Below are positions 7,858 through 16,011 of a stretch of 20,817 bases of DNA, in pieces. The DNA lies in contig CAYUBI010000032.1 of the NCBI GenBank assembly GCA_964443005.1, forward strand, positions 1 to 20,817, written 5' to 3'. Origin of the DNA: CAYUBI01 sp964443005 (GTDB lineage: Bacteria > Margulisbacteria > Riflemargulisbacteria > GWF2-35-9 > CAYUBI01). Below the pieces are notes generated by a model, which saw only the letters and a program-made list of their open reading frames with translations, did not search any database and was not told where the DNA came from. Position numbers and translations under genes: made by a program. The first letter of the stretch is position 1, and each line of letters begins with the position of its first letter.

Positions 7858-8109
7858 ATGAAATTTAAAGCTGAATTTTTTATTTCTCTTAAAGAGTCAA
7901 TTCTGGATCCCCAAGGGAAAACTGTTAATAATGCCTTACATCATATGGGGTATACACGTGTTGAAAAAACACGTATTGGGAAATATATTACATTAGAATT
8001 AGATGCGCCTGACTTGAAAATAGCAGAAGCAAATGCAAAAGAAATGGCTGATAAAATTTTAACAAATCCCATTATGGAGCAATATCATTTTCAATTGGTT
8101 CAGAAATAA
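7858..8109 (+). CDS. purS: phosphoribosylformylglycinamidine synthase subunit PurS
   Basis: Small structural subunit of the PurSQL-type FGAM synthase in de novo purine synthesis, 83 residues, the usual length. The family pattern is visible: an initial beta strand ending in LKESILDPQGKTVNNAL, then MGYTRVEKTRIGKYITLEL, and a C-terminal helix with ADKILTNPIMEQYHF. PurS dimers bridge the glutaminase PurQ and synthetase PurL. It lies directly before purQ with no gap. There is no Shine-Dalgarno at normal spacing; AAGGA at 7831-7835 is 22 nt away. Its presence implies a short PurL elsewhere in the genome. Confidence 0.95.
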   Translation: MKFKAEFFISLKESILDPQGKTVNNALHHMGYTRVEKTRIGKYITLELDAPDLKIAEANAKEMADKILTNPIMEQYHFQLVQK

Positions 8110-8796
8110 GTGAAGTTCGCTATTGTTGTTTTTCCGGGTTCCAATTGTGATTATGATTGTTATCATGTTCCTTATACTGTTCTGAATCAACCTGCTGAAA
8201 TGGTGTGGCATGAAGAATCTGCTTTGCCACGTGGTACGGATGTAGTGATTATTCCAGGTGGATTTTCATATGGCGATTATTTACGAACTGGTGCAATTGC
8301 TAAATTTTCTCCAATTATGAAAAGTATTATTGATTTTGCCGAGCAGGGTGGATATGTTATGGGGATTTGTAATGGATTTCAAATTCTGACGGAATGTGGA
8401 TTATTACCAGGTGCTCTGATTCGAAATTTGAATATGAAATTTGTGTGTAAAGATATTTATTTGAAACCGGCTAATTGTGATACTGCCTTTACATCAGGCT
8501 TGAAAAATACAGATATCGTTAAAATTCCTATTGCTCATGGAGAAGGCAATTATATTATTGATGATATAGGATTCAAGCAGTTACAGGACAATAATCAAAT
8601 TGCTTTTCAGTATTGTTCAGTGACGGGTGTTGTTTCACACGAAGCAAATCCGAATGGATCACTGAGTAATATTGCTGGAGTATTTAATAAACGAAAAAAT
8701 GTGATGGGTATGATGCCTCATCCAGAACGATGTAGCGAGGCCATCCTTGGAAATAATGATGGCCTCAAATTGTTTGAGAGTTTACTAGCGGCGTGA
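8110..8796 (+). CDS. purQ: phosphoribosylformylglycinamidine synthase glutaminase subunit PurQ
   Basis: Class I glutamine amidotransferase that releases ammonia for FGAM synthesis. 228 residues. The catalytic triad is visible as C87 in GICNGFQ, with H204 and E206 in HPERC. Other family marks are VFPGSNCDYDC near the start, PGGFSYGDYLR for the oxyanion region, and PIAHGEGNY. The start is GTG at 8110, immediately after the purS TAA, so translation is probably coupled. The last 12 bp (8785-8796) overlap the end of a small minus-strand ORF. Confidence 0.96.
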   Translation: MKFAIVVFPGSNCDYDCYHVPYTVLNQPAEMVWHEESALPRGTDVVIIPGGFSYGDYLRTGAIAKFSPIMKSIIDFAEQGGYVMGICNGFQILTECGLLPGALIRNLNMKFVCKDIYLKPANCDTAFTSGLKNTDIVKIPIAHGEGNYIIDDIGFKQLQDNNQIAFQYCSVTGVVSHEANPNGSLSNIAGVFNKRKNVMGMMPHPERCSEAILGNNDGLKLFESLLAA

Positions 8797-8898
8797 GCCA
8801 GATTGTTCTGTGCATTTCATTTCAATTAATTCATCAATAACTTCTTCCGAAGCACCTAATAGTTTGAGAAAATTGATTTCGTCATCATAGGACAACAT
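8785..8898 (-). CDS. small acidic protein of unknown function (37 aa)
   Basis: Minus-strand frame from ATG 8898 to TAG 8787-8785. It reads MLSYDDEINFLKLLGASEEV... and ends KCTEQSGSRR. It is rich in Asp/Glu and likely mostly helical; no family is recognised and no signal peptide or membrane segment is present. The main evidence is its ribosome binding site: AAGGAGGT (plus 8908-8915), the fullest Shine-Dalgarno seen in the window, exactly 9 nt from the ATG. An upstream ATG at 8906 is too close to that site. It faces yqeG head to head (63 bp between starts) and overlaps the end of purQ by 12 bp. Confidence 0.6.
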   Translation of the reverse strand: MLSYDDEINFLKLLGASEEVIDELIEMKCTEQSGSRR

Positions 8899-8907
8899 AG
8901 AGACATG

Positions 8908-8915
8908 ACCTCCTT
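8908..8915 (-). promoter_or_regulatory. consensus Shine-Dalgarno for the 37-aa ORF
   Basis: The minus strand reads AAGGAGGT, a full anti-16S complement, followed by a 9-nt spacer and ATG. Most other genes here have only AAAGGA or nothing recognisable. It decides the start of the small ORF and argues that the ORF is translated. Confidence 0.65.
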
Positions 8916-8961
8916 TTTTGTGTTATATTAATATCTATGCCCAGAAATTTAATTTTTAAAC

Positions 8962-9495
8962 ATGTATAAATTTCGTTCGTGGATTCGCAATAGGCTTAAG
9001 CCATCGTTTCATTACGTATCAGTTTATGATATAGATTTTCCATTGCTCAAAAAACAGGGAATAACTGCTTTATTTTTTGATTTAGACAATACCCTTGTTG
9101 GCCGTTATGTTAATGAACCCACACTTAAAATGAAGGCATTATTTAATCGACTTCATGGTATGGGTTTTCATGTTGTGATTATATCTAACAATACTAAAAA
9201 AGATCGCGTTAAGCATATTGCTGAGCAGCTGCATGTTCAATTTGTTCATGGCGCACGAAAGCCATTGCCAGGGGTTTTTCGTCGAGTCATGAGTCAGTAT
9301 CTGCTGAATATTAGCGAGGTTGTAATGATTGGCGATCAGTTGCTTTCTGATATTGGTGGCGGTAATAATGTTGGATTAATGACGATTTATGTAGATCAGA
9401 TTGGGCCAGAACATGCATTGCATCGTTTGTTATTTATTAATGCAGAAAAGTTTCTGGTTAAATGGTTTCGCCTTCTGGAATCCGACGTTTCATAA
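8962..9495 (+). CDS. yqeG: YqeG-family HAD phosphatase
   Basis: 177-residue HAD-superfamily IIIA hydrolase of the YqeG type; related proteins include phosphatidylglycerophosphate phosphatases. Motif I is FFDLDNTLV with D40 and D42, motif II is VIISNNT near residue 75, motif III lysine is in ARKPLPGVF near 100, and motif IV is MIGDQLLSDIGGGN. The N-terminal PSFHYVSVYDIDFPLLKKQGI is also typical of YqeG. No clear Shine-Dalgarno precedes ATG 8962. Its 3' end overlaps the end of rlmD on the other strand by 38 bp. Exact substrate is not shown by sequence. Confidence 0.9.
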   Translation: MYKFRSWIRNRLKPSFHYVSVYDIDFPLLKKQGITALFFDLDNTLVGRYVNEPTLKMKALFNRLHGMGFHVVIISNNTKKDRVKHIAEQLHVQFVHGARKPLPGVFRRVMSQYLLNISEVVMIGDQLLSDIGGGNNVGLMTIYVDQIGPEHALHRLLFINAEKFLVKWFRLLESDVS

Positions 9496-10840
9496 TTGCG
9501 ATGCATTCCAGATGATAGGTATTGGGAAACATATCAAACGGAACTAGCTTTTCAATTGAATACGTTGTAGATAATAGCGTGAGATCTCGTTTTAAAGTCA
9601 TAGGATTACAGGATACATAGATAAGCTGTTTTGGATTCATGACAAGCAAGCTATCAATAACGCTACGGTCTAATCCTTTTCTAGGTGGATCTACGACAAT
9701 AGTATCAGCTGTTGTTTTTCTGGCGTGTAATAGCGATAGCCCTTTTTCAGCAGATGCTGCAATGAATTCGATGTTCTCACATAAATTGATTTTCGCAATA
9801 TGTTTAGCAAGAATAACGGACTGTTCATCAACTTCAATGCCATATACTACTAAACAATTTCGCGATAAGAGCATGGATAGTATTCCTAGCCCACTATAAA
9901 CGTCAATGACTATTGATTTTGCCGGAATTATTGTGCAAATATAGGTATATAGCTGTTCCATCATTTCGAAATTCGTTTGAATAAAACTAGAATATTTTTT
10001 GGTGATTTCTAAGGATGTAAACGAAAAAGAAGTAAATGCGTCTCCTTCAATAATTCGCTCTTTGATTCCAAATAGTCGTGAATCTGTAAACTTATTAATG
10101 TTTTGTATCCATCCATGCAACTGATAATTATGCGCACTCAGTGTTTTTTTAATTACCGGAATCCATCGCGTAAACCAGGGAGTAATTGTATCAATGGCTT
10201 TTCCGTTTGTTATGATGGTGAGCGTACATAATGAAGCTGATGGAAAACATTCAATTTGCAGCGCACGCAAAAGCCCTTCGTGAGTTTTCTCGTTGTAAAT
10301 AGGTAAATTACATTGAGCAAGAAGTTCGTTAAATGTTTTAATAACCTGATTAATAATATCTGGAACTAACAAACATGCATTAATGGAACAAAATGAAGCT
10401 GCGCTATTGCCAAAGAAGCCAAGACTGGTTTGTTCGTGATTATTGCCAAAATGTAGCATGATTCGATTACGATAGCCACTTGCTTGTGAACAAGGCTTAA
10501 TATGTTCAATTGATTGGTTAACAAATGTATGTTCAAGTGCTGATTGTTTAAATGTTAGTTGATCTGTATAGTTGACATGTTGATAGTGACAGCCGCCACA
10601 TTCGTTGTAGAAAGGACATGCAGCCTTAATACGTTGAGCAGAGGGTGTAATTATTTCGATAAGCTCAGCGTTGATATAATGCGCATGTTGATGCGTTATT
10701 TTTGCTTTAATGCGATCTCCGGGAAGTGTTTTGGGAACAAAATGGATGAGTCCGTTGATTCGTCCAATACCAACACCTAAGTTGTTTAGATCATCAATCT
10801 CTACGTCTATGATTGCTGCGTTGGCTAAAGTAGGTGTCAA
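9458..10840 (-). CDS. rlmD: 23S rRNA (uracil-5-)-methyltransferase, RlmD/RumA family
   Basis: SAM-dependent m5U methyltransferase of 460 residues, probably acting on 23S rRNA. Domain order: N-terminal TRAM RNA-binding domain (about 10-65), iron-sulfur site C75-x5-C81-x2-C84 with C156 the likely fourth ligand, and a C-terminal Rossmann methyltransferase with SAM motif DVYSGLG (313-319), VDPPRKGL, nucleophile C411 in YVSCNP, and base E445 in HLECIAI. The start is TTG 10840, overlapping the mreB stop as TTGA; no ATG lies before the TRAM domain, so this start is likely and translation is probably coupled to mreB. Related TrmA-like or RlmCD enzymes differ in target base, so position 1939 versus 747 is not settled here. 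Confidence 0.92.
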   Translation of the reverse strand: MTPTLANAAIIDVEIDDLNNLGVGIGRINGLIHFVPKTLPGDRIKAKITHQHAHYINAELIEIITPSAQRIKAACPFYNECGGCHYQHVNYTDQLTFKQSALEHTFVNQSIEHIKPCSQASGYRNRIMLHFGNNHEQTSLGFFGNSAASFCSINACLLVPDIINQVIKTFNELLAQCNLPIYNEKTHEGLLRALQIECFPSASLCTLTIITNGKAIDTITPWFTRWIPVIKKTLSAHNYQLHGWIQNINKFTDSRLFGIKERIIEGDAFTSFSFTSLEITKKYSSFIQTNFEMMEQLYTYICTIIPAKSIVIDVYSGLGILSMLLSRNCLVVYGIEVDEQSVILAKHIAKINLCENIEFIAASAEKGLSLLHARKTTADTIVVDPPRKGLDRSVIDSLLVMNPKQLIYVSCNPMTLKRDLTLLSTTYSIEKLVPFDMFPNTYHLECIAIMKRRIPEGETI

Positions 10841-11868
10841 TCTCTAAATAAAATCTTTTTAAGAATATCCATTTCTTCTAATGCCTTGCCTGTTCCATAG
10901 GCTACGCAAGAAAGTGGATCATCTGCGATATAGGTTCGGATATCTGTTTCTTTTTCAATATGCTTATCTAATCCAGTTAATAAAGCGCCGCCGCCTGCTA
11001 AGCAAATACCCCGTTCCATGATGTCTGATGAAAGTTCGGGTGGTGTGATTTCTAACACATCTTTAATTGTTGCGACAATGACCTTAACTGTTTCATTTAA
11101 TGCTTCACGGATTTCAACGGAGTTTAACGTGAAAACTTTGGGTAATCCAGTTACTAAATCACGTCCGCGAATTTCCATTGTTTTTTGTTCAGTACTTTTA
11201 AAAGCATTCCCGATTTTGATTTTGACATCTTCAGCAGTTCGTTCTCCAATTAAAAGACGATAATTTTCACGGCAATGATTAATAATTGCAACATCCATTT
11301 CGTCTCCTGCAATCCGAATTGACTTGGATACTACAATCCCACCTAAAGCGATAACTGCAACATCTGTTGTGCCACCTCCGATATCTACAATCATATTGCC
11401 CATTGGTTCGCTAATAGGCAGTCCAGCACCAATTGCAGCAGCCATGGGTTCTTCAATTAGATAAGCTTCACTAGCGCCAGCATGCGTAGTTGCATCAAGC
11501 ACTGCACGTTTTTCTACTTCAGTAATACCTGAAGGTACTCCAACAATAATTTTAGGATGAATGAATCGTGAACGACGGTGAACTTTTTGAATGAAATAGC
11601 GAATCATTGTTTCTGTAACATCAAAATTTGCAATAACGCCATCACGTAAAGGTCGAACTGCAATAATATTTCCGGGTGTTCTGCCTAACATGCGTTTTGC
11701 TTCATTACCAACTGCTAGTGTGAAATTCGTTCGTTGGTCAATAGCTACAATCGACGGCTCGCGAAGTACGATTCCATCTCCTTTAGTATATACCAGTGTA
11801 TTGGCTGTTCCTAGATCAATGCCCATGTCATGTGATAATTTGCTTAAAATATTGCGAATAAACCCCAT
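10837..11868 (-). CDS. mreB: rod-shape-determining protein MreB
   Basis: Actin-like cytoskeletal ATPase that guides lateral cell-wall synthesis, 343 residues, normal length. Phosphate-1 motif DLGTANTLVY (about 17-26), phosphate-2 motif DIGGGTTDVAV, RMLGRTPGNI, VRPLRDGVIANFDV, the VPSGITEVEKRAV segment, and the C-terminal LAGGGALLTGLD are all present. An amphipathic N-terminus (MGFIRNIL) may bind membrane. AAAGGA (plus 11878-11883) lies 9 nt before the ATG. It implies a rod or elongated cell. The usual mreC and mreD partners do not follow; rlmD does instead, with a 4-bp overlap. Confidence 0.97.
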   Translation of the reverse strand: MGFIRNILSKLSHDMGIDLGTANTLVYTKGDGIVLREPSIVAIDQRTNFTLAVGNEAKRMLGRTPGNIIAVRPLRDGVIANFDVTETMIRYFIQKVHRRSRFIHPKIIVGVPSGITEVEKRAVLDATTHAGASEAYLIEEPMAAAIGAGLPISEPMGNMIVDIGGGTTDVAVIALGGIVVSKSIRIAGDEMDVAIINHCRENYRLLIGERTAEDVKIKIGNAFKSTEQKTMEIRGRDLVTGLPKVFTLNSVEIREALNETVKVIVATIKDVLEITPPELSSDIMERGICLAGGGALLTGLDKHIEKETDIRTYIADDPLSCVAYGTGKALEEMDILKKILFRD

Positions 11869-11940
11869 TATTATGTATCCTTTCCTAATAAATTGATTGA
11901 AAAAATCCTTAAAGAGCGCATAACGATTTGCTTCGTTTAA

Positions 11941-11969
11941 ATATTACTATAGTGGGTAGAAATGTACAA
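11941..11969 (-). promoter_or_regulatory. candidate sigma-70-type promoter for mreB-rlmD
   Basis: On the minus strand a TTGTAC -35 (plus 11964-11969) is followed by a 17-nt spacer and a TAATAT -10 (plus 11941-11946). The spacing is ideal and the site lies about 70 nt upstream of the mreB ATG. It sits in the 138-bp divergent region shared with the glycosyltransferase gene. Confidence 0.5.
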
Positions 11970-11977
11970 GACGTAGG

Positions 11978-12006
11978 ATGACGTGAATTCTGTTTCAGTT
12001 TAGAAT
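11978..12006 (+). promoter_or_regulatory. weak candidate promoter for the glycosyltransferase
   Basis: ATGACG (11978-11983) resembles a -35 and TAGAAT (12001-12006) a -10, separated by 17 nt. The -10 abuts ATG 12007, so transcription would begin near 12013 and the second in-frame ATG at 12016 would be read with almost no leader. Speculative but consistent with the absence of a Shine-Dalgarno. Confidence 0.3.
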
Positions 12007-12861
12007 ATGATTATTATGAATCAAGAATTTTTTATACATGTATCTGTTATTATTGTTTCCTACAATCAAGAAGCATTGTTACGAAATTGTTTATCCTCTA
12101 TATACCAATATACGCAAGAGATTTTATTTGAGATTATTGTTGTAGACAACGCGTCGAAACCTAGTATTGGCGTTGTAATGAAACGTGAGTTCCCTGCAAT
12201 TAAATGGATTCAGCTTGCTGAAAATGTAGGTTTTGCTGCTGCAAATAATTACGGTGCTAAGCAAGCAACGGGTCAGGAATTGTTTTTTCTGAATTCTGAT
12301 ACTCTTTTTCCTGAAAATGTTTTAAGGAAATTGATAGACTATAAAGGAAAACATCCAGAGATTGGTTTATTGGGGCCTCGATTAGTTAATAATGATGGAA
12401 GTCTTCAGATTCAGGGATCTATTTTAGGTGCTTGGCAATTTTGGGGAATTAAACCTCGTGCTTTGAGATTTCTCAGTGGAGCAGCACTTATGATTAATCG
12501 ATCATTTTTTCATGAGATTGCCGGTTTTGATGAGTTTTATTTCTTTTATAATGAAGATGTTGATTTATGCAAAACAGTTATGTATGCAAAAAGGGCGATT
12601 ATCTATTTTCCTCAAGCTTTTGTGATCCATTTAGGTGGGGGTAGTACCTCTTCCTTTAATTTTCGATTAAAATTATCAGCGTATCAAGGGGCATTGCATG
12701 TATGTTATAAATTTTACCCTAAATGGATATTTTTTGTTTATTTTGCCATCATACGTTTGGACGTTTTAGGCAAAATCGTATATAATATTCTTTTGATCCG
12801 AAAAGCGCAGGCAAAGGCGTATCAAGAGATTTTTCATGAGCTTACCCTTGAAAATAGATAA
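12007..12861 (+). CDS. glycosyltransferase family 2, rhamnosyltransferase-like
   Basis: Transfers a sugar from a nucleotide donor to a glycan or lipid acceptor at the cytoplasmic face of the membrane; 284 residues. The GT-A fold is visible: VSVIIVSYNQEALLRNCL (12-29), EIIVVDNAS (42-50), NVGFAAANNYGAK (73-85), the DxD-equivalent FLNSDT with D98, LLGPRLVNNDGS, SGAALMINR, and the E183-D184 acceptor or base motif in FFYNEDVDLCK. This set is typical of WbbL-like rhamnosyltransferases. A hydrophobic stretch near 234-262 may contact the membrane. ATG 12016 is an equally possible start. No Shine-Dalgarno. It precedes the SNF2 gene by 57 bp; sugar donor and acceptor cannot be read from sequence. Confidence 0.88.
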   Translation: MIIMNQEFFIHVSVIIVSYNQEALLRNCLSSIYQYTQEILFEIIVVDNASKPSIGVVMKREFPAIKWIQLAENVGFAAANNYGAKQATGQELFFLNSDTLFPENVLRKLIDYKGKHPEIGLLGPRLVNNDGSLQIQGSILGAWQFWGIKPRALRFLSGAALMINRSFFHEIAGFDEFYFFYNEDVDLCKTVMYAKRAIIYFPQAFVIHLGGGSTSSFNFRLKLSAYQGALHVCYKFYPKWIFFVYFAIIRLDVLGKIVYNILLIRKAQAKAYQEIFHELTLENR

Positions 12862-12896
12862 TGACTGGAAAGGAATCATCATTTTAATTTTTATAT

Positions 12897-12920
12897 CTCA
12901 ATTCATTACACTCAATTCAT
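12897..12920. repeat. 10-bp direct repeat at the SNF2 start codon
   Basis: CTCAATTCAT occurs at 12897-12906 and 12911-12920, a 14-bp period, with the second copy containing the first two bases of the ATG at 12919. It occupies the place where a ribosome binding site would be, and no Shine-Dalgarno is present. Possibly a slippage duplication. Confidence 0.55.
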
Positions 12921-15900
12921 GATTCAAGATTTAGATGAACTCGAACAATTAGCAGGGAAAACCGTTTATAACGAAGCAGTTAAGCTGTTTCATCGGAATG
13001 CGGTGATTGAATATGATGTGAATGATTTGCATGTTTCTGGAAAAGTGCGAGATGAGGCTCTTGTTTATGATGTAATGTTTCTGCAAGAATCGCCGATATC
13101 CTATGAATGTTCTTGTCATTTGGCTCAAGGTTATTGCGTTCATGTGATTGCTTTGGCAATTCAATTATACTTTGAAAGTACGTCTGCAGATCATAATGAT
13201 CGGCCTATACTAGATCGTGTATTTGATAGCCTTCATCTTTATGGGAAATCTGTTCCATTTGGAGCTAAATTGTCGGATTATCGGTTGGTCATAGATTGGC
13301 AAAAAGAAGCAGTCTATTTAGGTTTGACTGATCAAACATTTAAACGAGCTATTTTTAATAAATCATCGCTGTTAAGCCTTATTGGCAATGCGACAGATGT
13401 TTTGTCAATGCTTTTTTCGTTGACAGCAAGTCATGATGCTACAGGTTATCATCTTTTTTTGCCCAGACAAAAACTAGATGCTTTTTTTTCATTTTGTATG
13501 ACTCATCAAATTGTGCCACTGACAACAGATTTTTTGCCAATTGTGATTGCGTCAGATCCTATATCTCTGGGTATTGTATTTGATCCAGTGTTGAAAAATG
13601 TGGGTGCTCATTTTTTATATCAAGATGAATCGTTAGATGTGCTAGAAGGTAATCCCTTAGAATCTGCTAGTTCGGTTTGGTTATGTTCTCATAATCAAAT
13701 TTTTCATTTTCCTAAAAATCTTCTGGCACTGAGGCGATTGGTTGAAGAATTGGCATTTATTGAACAAGAGCCTTTATTATTGTCTGGTATTGCTGCACTT
13801 CATTCATTTCATCCAGTTCAGAATTTTGAAACTTATTTACGAGAGCAGTCACTGAAGATTATGCTTTACAAGCCAGTGATCACAATTGATTGTGATGAAA
13901 AGCGTACTGTTATTTTAACCTTATTTCCGAATCCGATATTTTCTCTTGAGCAGATGATTAAGTCTGATCCTATTACAACTGATGCTTTAGGAGATCGGTT
14001 TATTCGCAATCTTTTTATTGAGCGCGAATTGATTAAAAAGGTAAAAGAAGTGCTTCCATCGTTTTTGTCTGATTCATTTCAGGCCCGTATTCCTGAGGAT
14101 CACGAAAAATATCGTCTTTTTACTCAAATAATCCCTTTATTACAAGCTGCTGCTATGACCATACAATATGCACCGCAGCTTTTTCAAAATCTTAATTATC
14201 GAACGCTAGATCGTTTTCAAGTTTCAATTGGTTCAGCGCAATCAACAAATTGGTTTGAAGTAACGTTTAATACATCCGTTGCCGGAATACCTGTTGAAAA
14301 TCTATTGTCATGGGCAAATTCGTTAGTGCAGAATCAACCCGTGATGGATCAAGAGGGGCGGCATGTATTGTTGACGCCAGAACAGGTTCATTTTATTCGA
14401 CAATTAAGAACAGTTATTCCTGTATCAGATATGGATACACAAATTCCTACGTATCAGCTTTTTGCATTAGAAGAATTATGTCGGGATTCGCGGGTTGACT
14501 ATCAGTTATCGAAATCGCTTGAAGATTTGCGTGCGAAGTTAATGACAGTTACCGAGCTTTCAGAGAATAATATTCCGGAAATTAATGGTACATTACGGGA
14601 ATATCAGCGACACGGTGTTAGCTGGCTTGTATATCTTTATCAAGTTGGGCTTGGGGGTATTTTGGCTGATGATATGGGGCTTGGCAAAACGATTCAGGTC
14701 TTAACTTTTTTGAAATATTTGTATTTTAATGAAAAATCAACCTTGCCTACGCTGATTATTGTTCCGACTTCAACGGTTTACAATTGGCAAGCAGAAGCAG
14801 CTCGATTTACTCCAGAATTAAAAACTGTTGTTTATATGGGAACAAATCGGAAAGATATTCTTGCGAATATTAGTCAATATCATATTGTGCTGACAACGTA
14901 TGCAATTATTCGACGTTCTGACGAAGCCATTGGAGTTCAGTCGTTTTTATATACAATTTTAGATGAAGCACAATATATTAAAAATGATTTTACGCAAACT
15001 GCAGAGCTAATTAAACAGATCCCTTCGCGTCATCGACTAGCATTAACTGGAACGCCTTTGGAAAACCACTTATTAAATATGTGGTCAATATTTGATTTTT
15101 TAATGCCTGGATTTTTGGGAAATAAAACTGTTTTTCAAAAACGTTTTGGTGCTAATGTTGGTGAAGAGGTTCAGGCAGGAACACGTTATCAATCTTTGCG
15201 CGATCGAATTCGACCTTTTGTTTTGCGTAGAATGAAAGGAGATGTTTTACGTGAGTTGCCGCCGAAAGAAGTTCATATTCAATGGGTAGAACTGACGGAT
15301 GAACAAAAAATATTGTACAAACAAACTGTTGAATTAGTTAAATCTCAAATTGCAACACTTGTTAATCAACAGGGCTTTGCAAAAAGTCAAATTCATATTT
15401 TAACTGCATTATTAAAGTTGCGTCAAATTGCTTGTCATCCGAATTTATTATCTGGATATCAGTCAACGAATGAAGAACCCTCTGGGAAGTTTCAGTTTTT
15501 GAAAACGTTTGTTAAAGAAGTTATTCAAGAAAATCATAAAATTTTATTGTTTTCTCAGTTTACATCAATGTTAAAAATTATTCGACAATGGTGTGATCAG
15601 GAACGAATTCGGTATTGTTATTTGGATGGAACGCAGCCTACTTCAGTGCGACAAAAAAATATTCATGAATTTAATGATGATGGTAAAATTCCTCTCTTTT
15701 TGATTAGTTTACGTGCAGGTGGTATGGGTATTAATTTGACTGCTGCAGATTATGTTATTCATTATGATCCTTGGTGGAATCCTGCTGTAGAAGAGCAAGC
15801 CATTGATCGAGCGCATCGAATTGGTCAGAACAAAAAAGTATTTGTTTATAAATTTATTACTAAGAATACTGTTGAAGAAAAAATCTATCAGTTGCAAAAA

Positions 15901-16011
15901 GCGAAAATTGATTTGTTTAATCAGGTTGTTAATGAAACTGCATCCTCTGCAGTGTTATTAACGCCGGATTTAGTGAACCGACTGTTATCCTTTGATGATC
16001 TTGATAATTAA
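12919..16011 (+). CDS. SWIM zinc-finger SNF2-family DNA helicase/translocase
   Basis: 1030-residue Swi2/Snf2 ATPase related to bacterial HepA-like proteins, likely a double-stranded DNA translocase that displaces proteins. N-terminal SWIM zinc finger: C64-x-C66-x6-C73-x-H75. A long middle region (about 90-550) has no motif recognised here. SNF2 N-domain: DDMGLGKT with K590, DEAQ at 682-685, TGTPLENHLLNMWSIFDFL near 710-728, and FVLRRMKGDVLRELPPK. Helicase C-domain: ILLFSQFTSML, LDGTQPTSVRQ, SLRAGGMGINL, YDPWWNPAVEEQA, and the R964-AHRIGQ motif VI. No nuclease or methylase domain and no defence neighbours are seen, so a housekeeping transcription or repair role is more likely. Its TAA interlocks with the TAA of the convergent dehydratase (TTAA). 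Confidence 0.93.
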   Translation: MIQDLDELEQLAGKTVYNEAVKLFHRNAVIEYDVNDLHVSGKVRDEALVYDVMFLQESPISYECSCHLAQGYCVHVIALAIQLYFESTSADHNDRPILDRVFDSLHLYGKSVPFGAKLSDYRLVIDWQKEAVYLGLTDQTFKRAIFNKSSLLSLIGNATDVLSMLFSLTASHDATGYHLFLPRQKLDAFFSFCMTHQIVPLTTDFLPIVIASDPISLGIVFDPVLKNVGAHFLYQDESLDVLEGNPLESASSVWLCSHNQIFHFPKNLLALRRLVEELAFIEQEPLLLSGIAALHSFHPVQNFETYLREQSLKIMLYKPVITIDCDEKRTVILTLFPNPIFSLEQMIKSDPITTDALGDRFIRNLFIERELIKKVKEVLPSFLSDSFQARIPEDHEKYRLFTQIIPLLQAAAMTIQYAPQLFQNLNYRTLDRFQVSIGSAQSTNWFEVTFNTSVAGIPVENLLSWANSLVQNQPVMDQEGRHVLLTPEQVHFIRQLRTVIPVSDMDTQIPTYQLFALEELCRDSRVDYQLSKSLEDLRAKLMTVTELSENNIPEINGTLREYQRHGVSWLVYLYQVGLGGILADDMGLGKTIQVLTFLKYLYFNEKSTLPTLIIVPTSTVYNWQAEAARFTPELKTVVYMGTNRKDILANISQYHIVLTTYAIIRRSDEAIGVQSFLYTILDEAQYIKNDFTQTAELIKQIPSRHRLALTGTPLENHLLNMWSIFDFLMPGFLGNKTVFQKRFGANVGEEVQAGTRYQSLRDRIRPFVLRRMKGDVLRELPPKEVHIQWVELTDEQKILYKQTVELVKSQIATLVNQQGFAKSQIHILTALLKLRQIACHPNLLSGYQSTNEEPSGKFQFLKTFVKEVIQENHKILLFSQFTSMLKIIRQWCDQERIRYCYLDGTQPTSVRQKNIHEFNDDGKIPLFLISLRAGGMGINLTAADYVIHYDPWWNPAVEEQAIDRAHRIGQNKKVFVYKFITKNTVEEKIYQLQKAKIDLFNQVVNETASSAVLLTPDLVNRLLSFDDLDN

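Noticed and set aside
12862..12896. Terminator after the glycosyltransferase (AATGA...TCATT followed by T-rich sequence)
   Set aside because: Only five AT-rich pairs with a loop over ten bases; too weak to call.
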